Assembly (NCBI GenBank): GCA_003693905.1
Contig: RFLL01000071.1
Coordinates: 1-6,687, forward strand
Reading direction: 5' to 3'
Length of the DNA: 6,687 nt
Source: Alphaproteobacteria bacterium
GTDB lineage: Bacteria; Pseudomonadota; Alphaproteobacteria; Kiloniellales; J153
How positions within the stretch are numbered: position 1 is the first letter of the stretch; each line of letters opens with the position of its first letter. The position numbers and the translations under genes are program-made. Shown one piece after another: positions 6,095-6,687 of the stretch. Under the pieces are notes generated by a model. It was not told the DNA's origin. It saw only the letters and a list, made by a program, of their open reading frames with translations, and made no database searches.

Positions 6095-6687
6095 CCCCCG
6101 GCCACTACGGGCGCTGCCTTGCCGGCATCGTGGTGCGCGAGGCGCTGCGGTTCGTCCACCAGCGCGAGCGCTTCGTGGCGGCGCTGGTGCGCCCCTTCGT
6201 GTGGCTGGTGGTGTTTGCCGCCGGCTTTCGCTCGGTGCTCGGAGTCTCGATCGTGCCCCCTTACGAAACCTACATCACCTACGACGTCTACATCGTTCCC
6301 GGGCTGGTGGGCATGGTGCAACTTTTCAACGGCATGCAGAGCTCGCTTTCGATGGTCTACGACCGCGAGATGGGCAGTATGAAGACCCTGCTGGTGGCGC
6401 CGCTGCCGCGCTGGTATCTGCTCGGCTGCAAGCTGCTGGCGGGCACCTGCGTGTCGCTTCTCCAGGTCTACGCCTTCCTGGCGATCGCCTGGGTATTCGG
6501 CATCGTGCTGCCGCCGCTCGGCTATCTTGCGGTTCTGCCGGCGCTGGTGCTTTCCGGCCTGATGCTGGGGGCGCTCGGGCTGCTGCTGTCGTCGGCGATC
6601 CGGCAGCTCGAGAACTTCGCCGGGGTGATGAACTTTGTCATCTTCCCGCTGTTCTTCCTTTCCTCGGCCCTCTACCCGCTGTGGAAG
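6091..6687 (+). CDS. pedC: ABC-2 type permease, PedC-like, cut by right edge
   Basis: The first 199 residues are present, without a stop; family members are about 260 residues, so roughly the last quarter is missing. The N-terminal cytoplasmic helix (REALRFVHQRERF) is followed by hydrophobic segments near residues 29-47, 66-86, 115-140, 145-168 and 178-197. The hallmark DREMGSMKTLLVAPLPRWY (91-109) matches the conserved cytoplasmic motif of ABC-2 permeases (D-R-E-x-G-x-x-x-x-L-L-V-x-P). The gene starts inside the ATPase stop codon (ATGA, 4-nt overlap), so the two subunits are translationally coupled and form one transporter. The family is named for PedC, from the phenylethanol-degradation locus of Pseudomonas. 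ABC-2 permeases usually export, so an uptake role would need a different mechanism from classical importers. Confidence 0.88.
   Translation, partial: MTPGHYGRCLAGIVVREALRFVHQRERFVAALVRPFVWLVVFAAGFRSVLGVSIVPPYETYITYDVYIVPGLVGMVQLFNGMQSSLSMVYDREMGSMKTLLVAPLPRWYLLGCKLLAGTCVSLLQVYAFLAIAWVFGIVLPPLGYLAVLPALVLSGLMLGALGLLLSSAIRQLENFAGVMNFVIFPLFFLSSALYPLWK

Noticed and set aside
1..6687. CRISPR arrays, tRNA or rRNA genes, insertion sequences, transposases
   Set aside because: No spaced repeat arrays, no tRNA-like cloverleaf or rRNA sequence, and no transposase-like frame or terminal inverted repeats were seen.

Overview
The window is a high-GC (strongly G/C at third codon positions), gene-dense bacterial segment, most plausibly from a proteobacterium; an alphaproteobacterium is my best guess, but nothing here fixes the taxon. 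It holds part of a locus for periplasmic oxidation of alcohols with pyrroloquinoline quinone (PQQ). All five complete or partial soluble proteins other than the ABC ATPase carry signal peptides, so most of the chemistry takes place in the periplasm.

Layout, left to right. (1) Positions 1-121, minus strand: the first 40 codons of an exported protein that runs off the left edge. Its ATG overlaps the stop codon of the next gene. (2) 114-1109, minus: a seven-bladed YVTN-type beta-propeller protein of the kind associated with PQQ-dependent catabolism. (3) About 1110-1606: a long divergent control region with an A-rich 14-bp tandem repeat and a small hairpin against the ribosome binding site. (4) 1607-3319, plus: a complete quinoprotein alcohol dehydrogenase with the vicinal Cys-Cys and the expected PQQ/metal ligands. 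(5) 3346-3375: a strong intrinsic terminator. (6) 3464-4057, plus: a diheme cytochrome c4-like protein, the likely electron acceptor. (7) 4058-4228: a short convergent gap with a G-rich 21-bp tandem repeat that fits a G-quadruplex pattern. (8) 4229-5116, minus: an exported protein made almost wholly of ankyrin repeats. (9) 5117-5302: a divergent gap with a perfect TATAAT. (10) 5303-6094 and 6091 to the right edge, plus: an ABC-transporter ATPase and its ABC-2 permease (PedC-like), overlapping by ATGA; the permease is cut by the window end.

How the parts fit. The dehydrogenase oxidises a substrate, probably an alcohol, in the periplasm and passes electrons to a cytochrome c, probably the adjacent diheme protein. 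The propeller, the ABC ATPase and the permease match protein families named for co-occurrence with PQQ-dependent alcohol dehydrogenases (the ped/exa type loci). In Pseudomonas putida the PedA1A2BC transporter has been linked to growth dependent on rare earth elements. Together with a D-x-D metal motif in the dehydrogenase, this makes a lanthanide-related role a reasonable but unproven reading. The least expected member is the periplasmic ankyrin protein lying between the cytochrome and the transporter.
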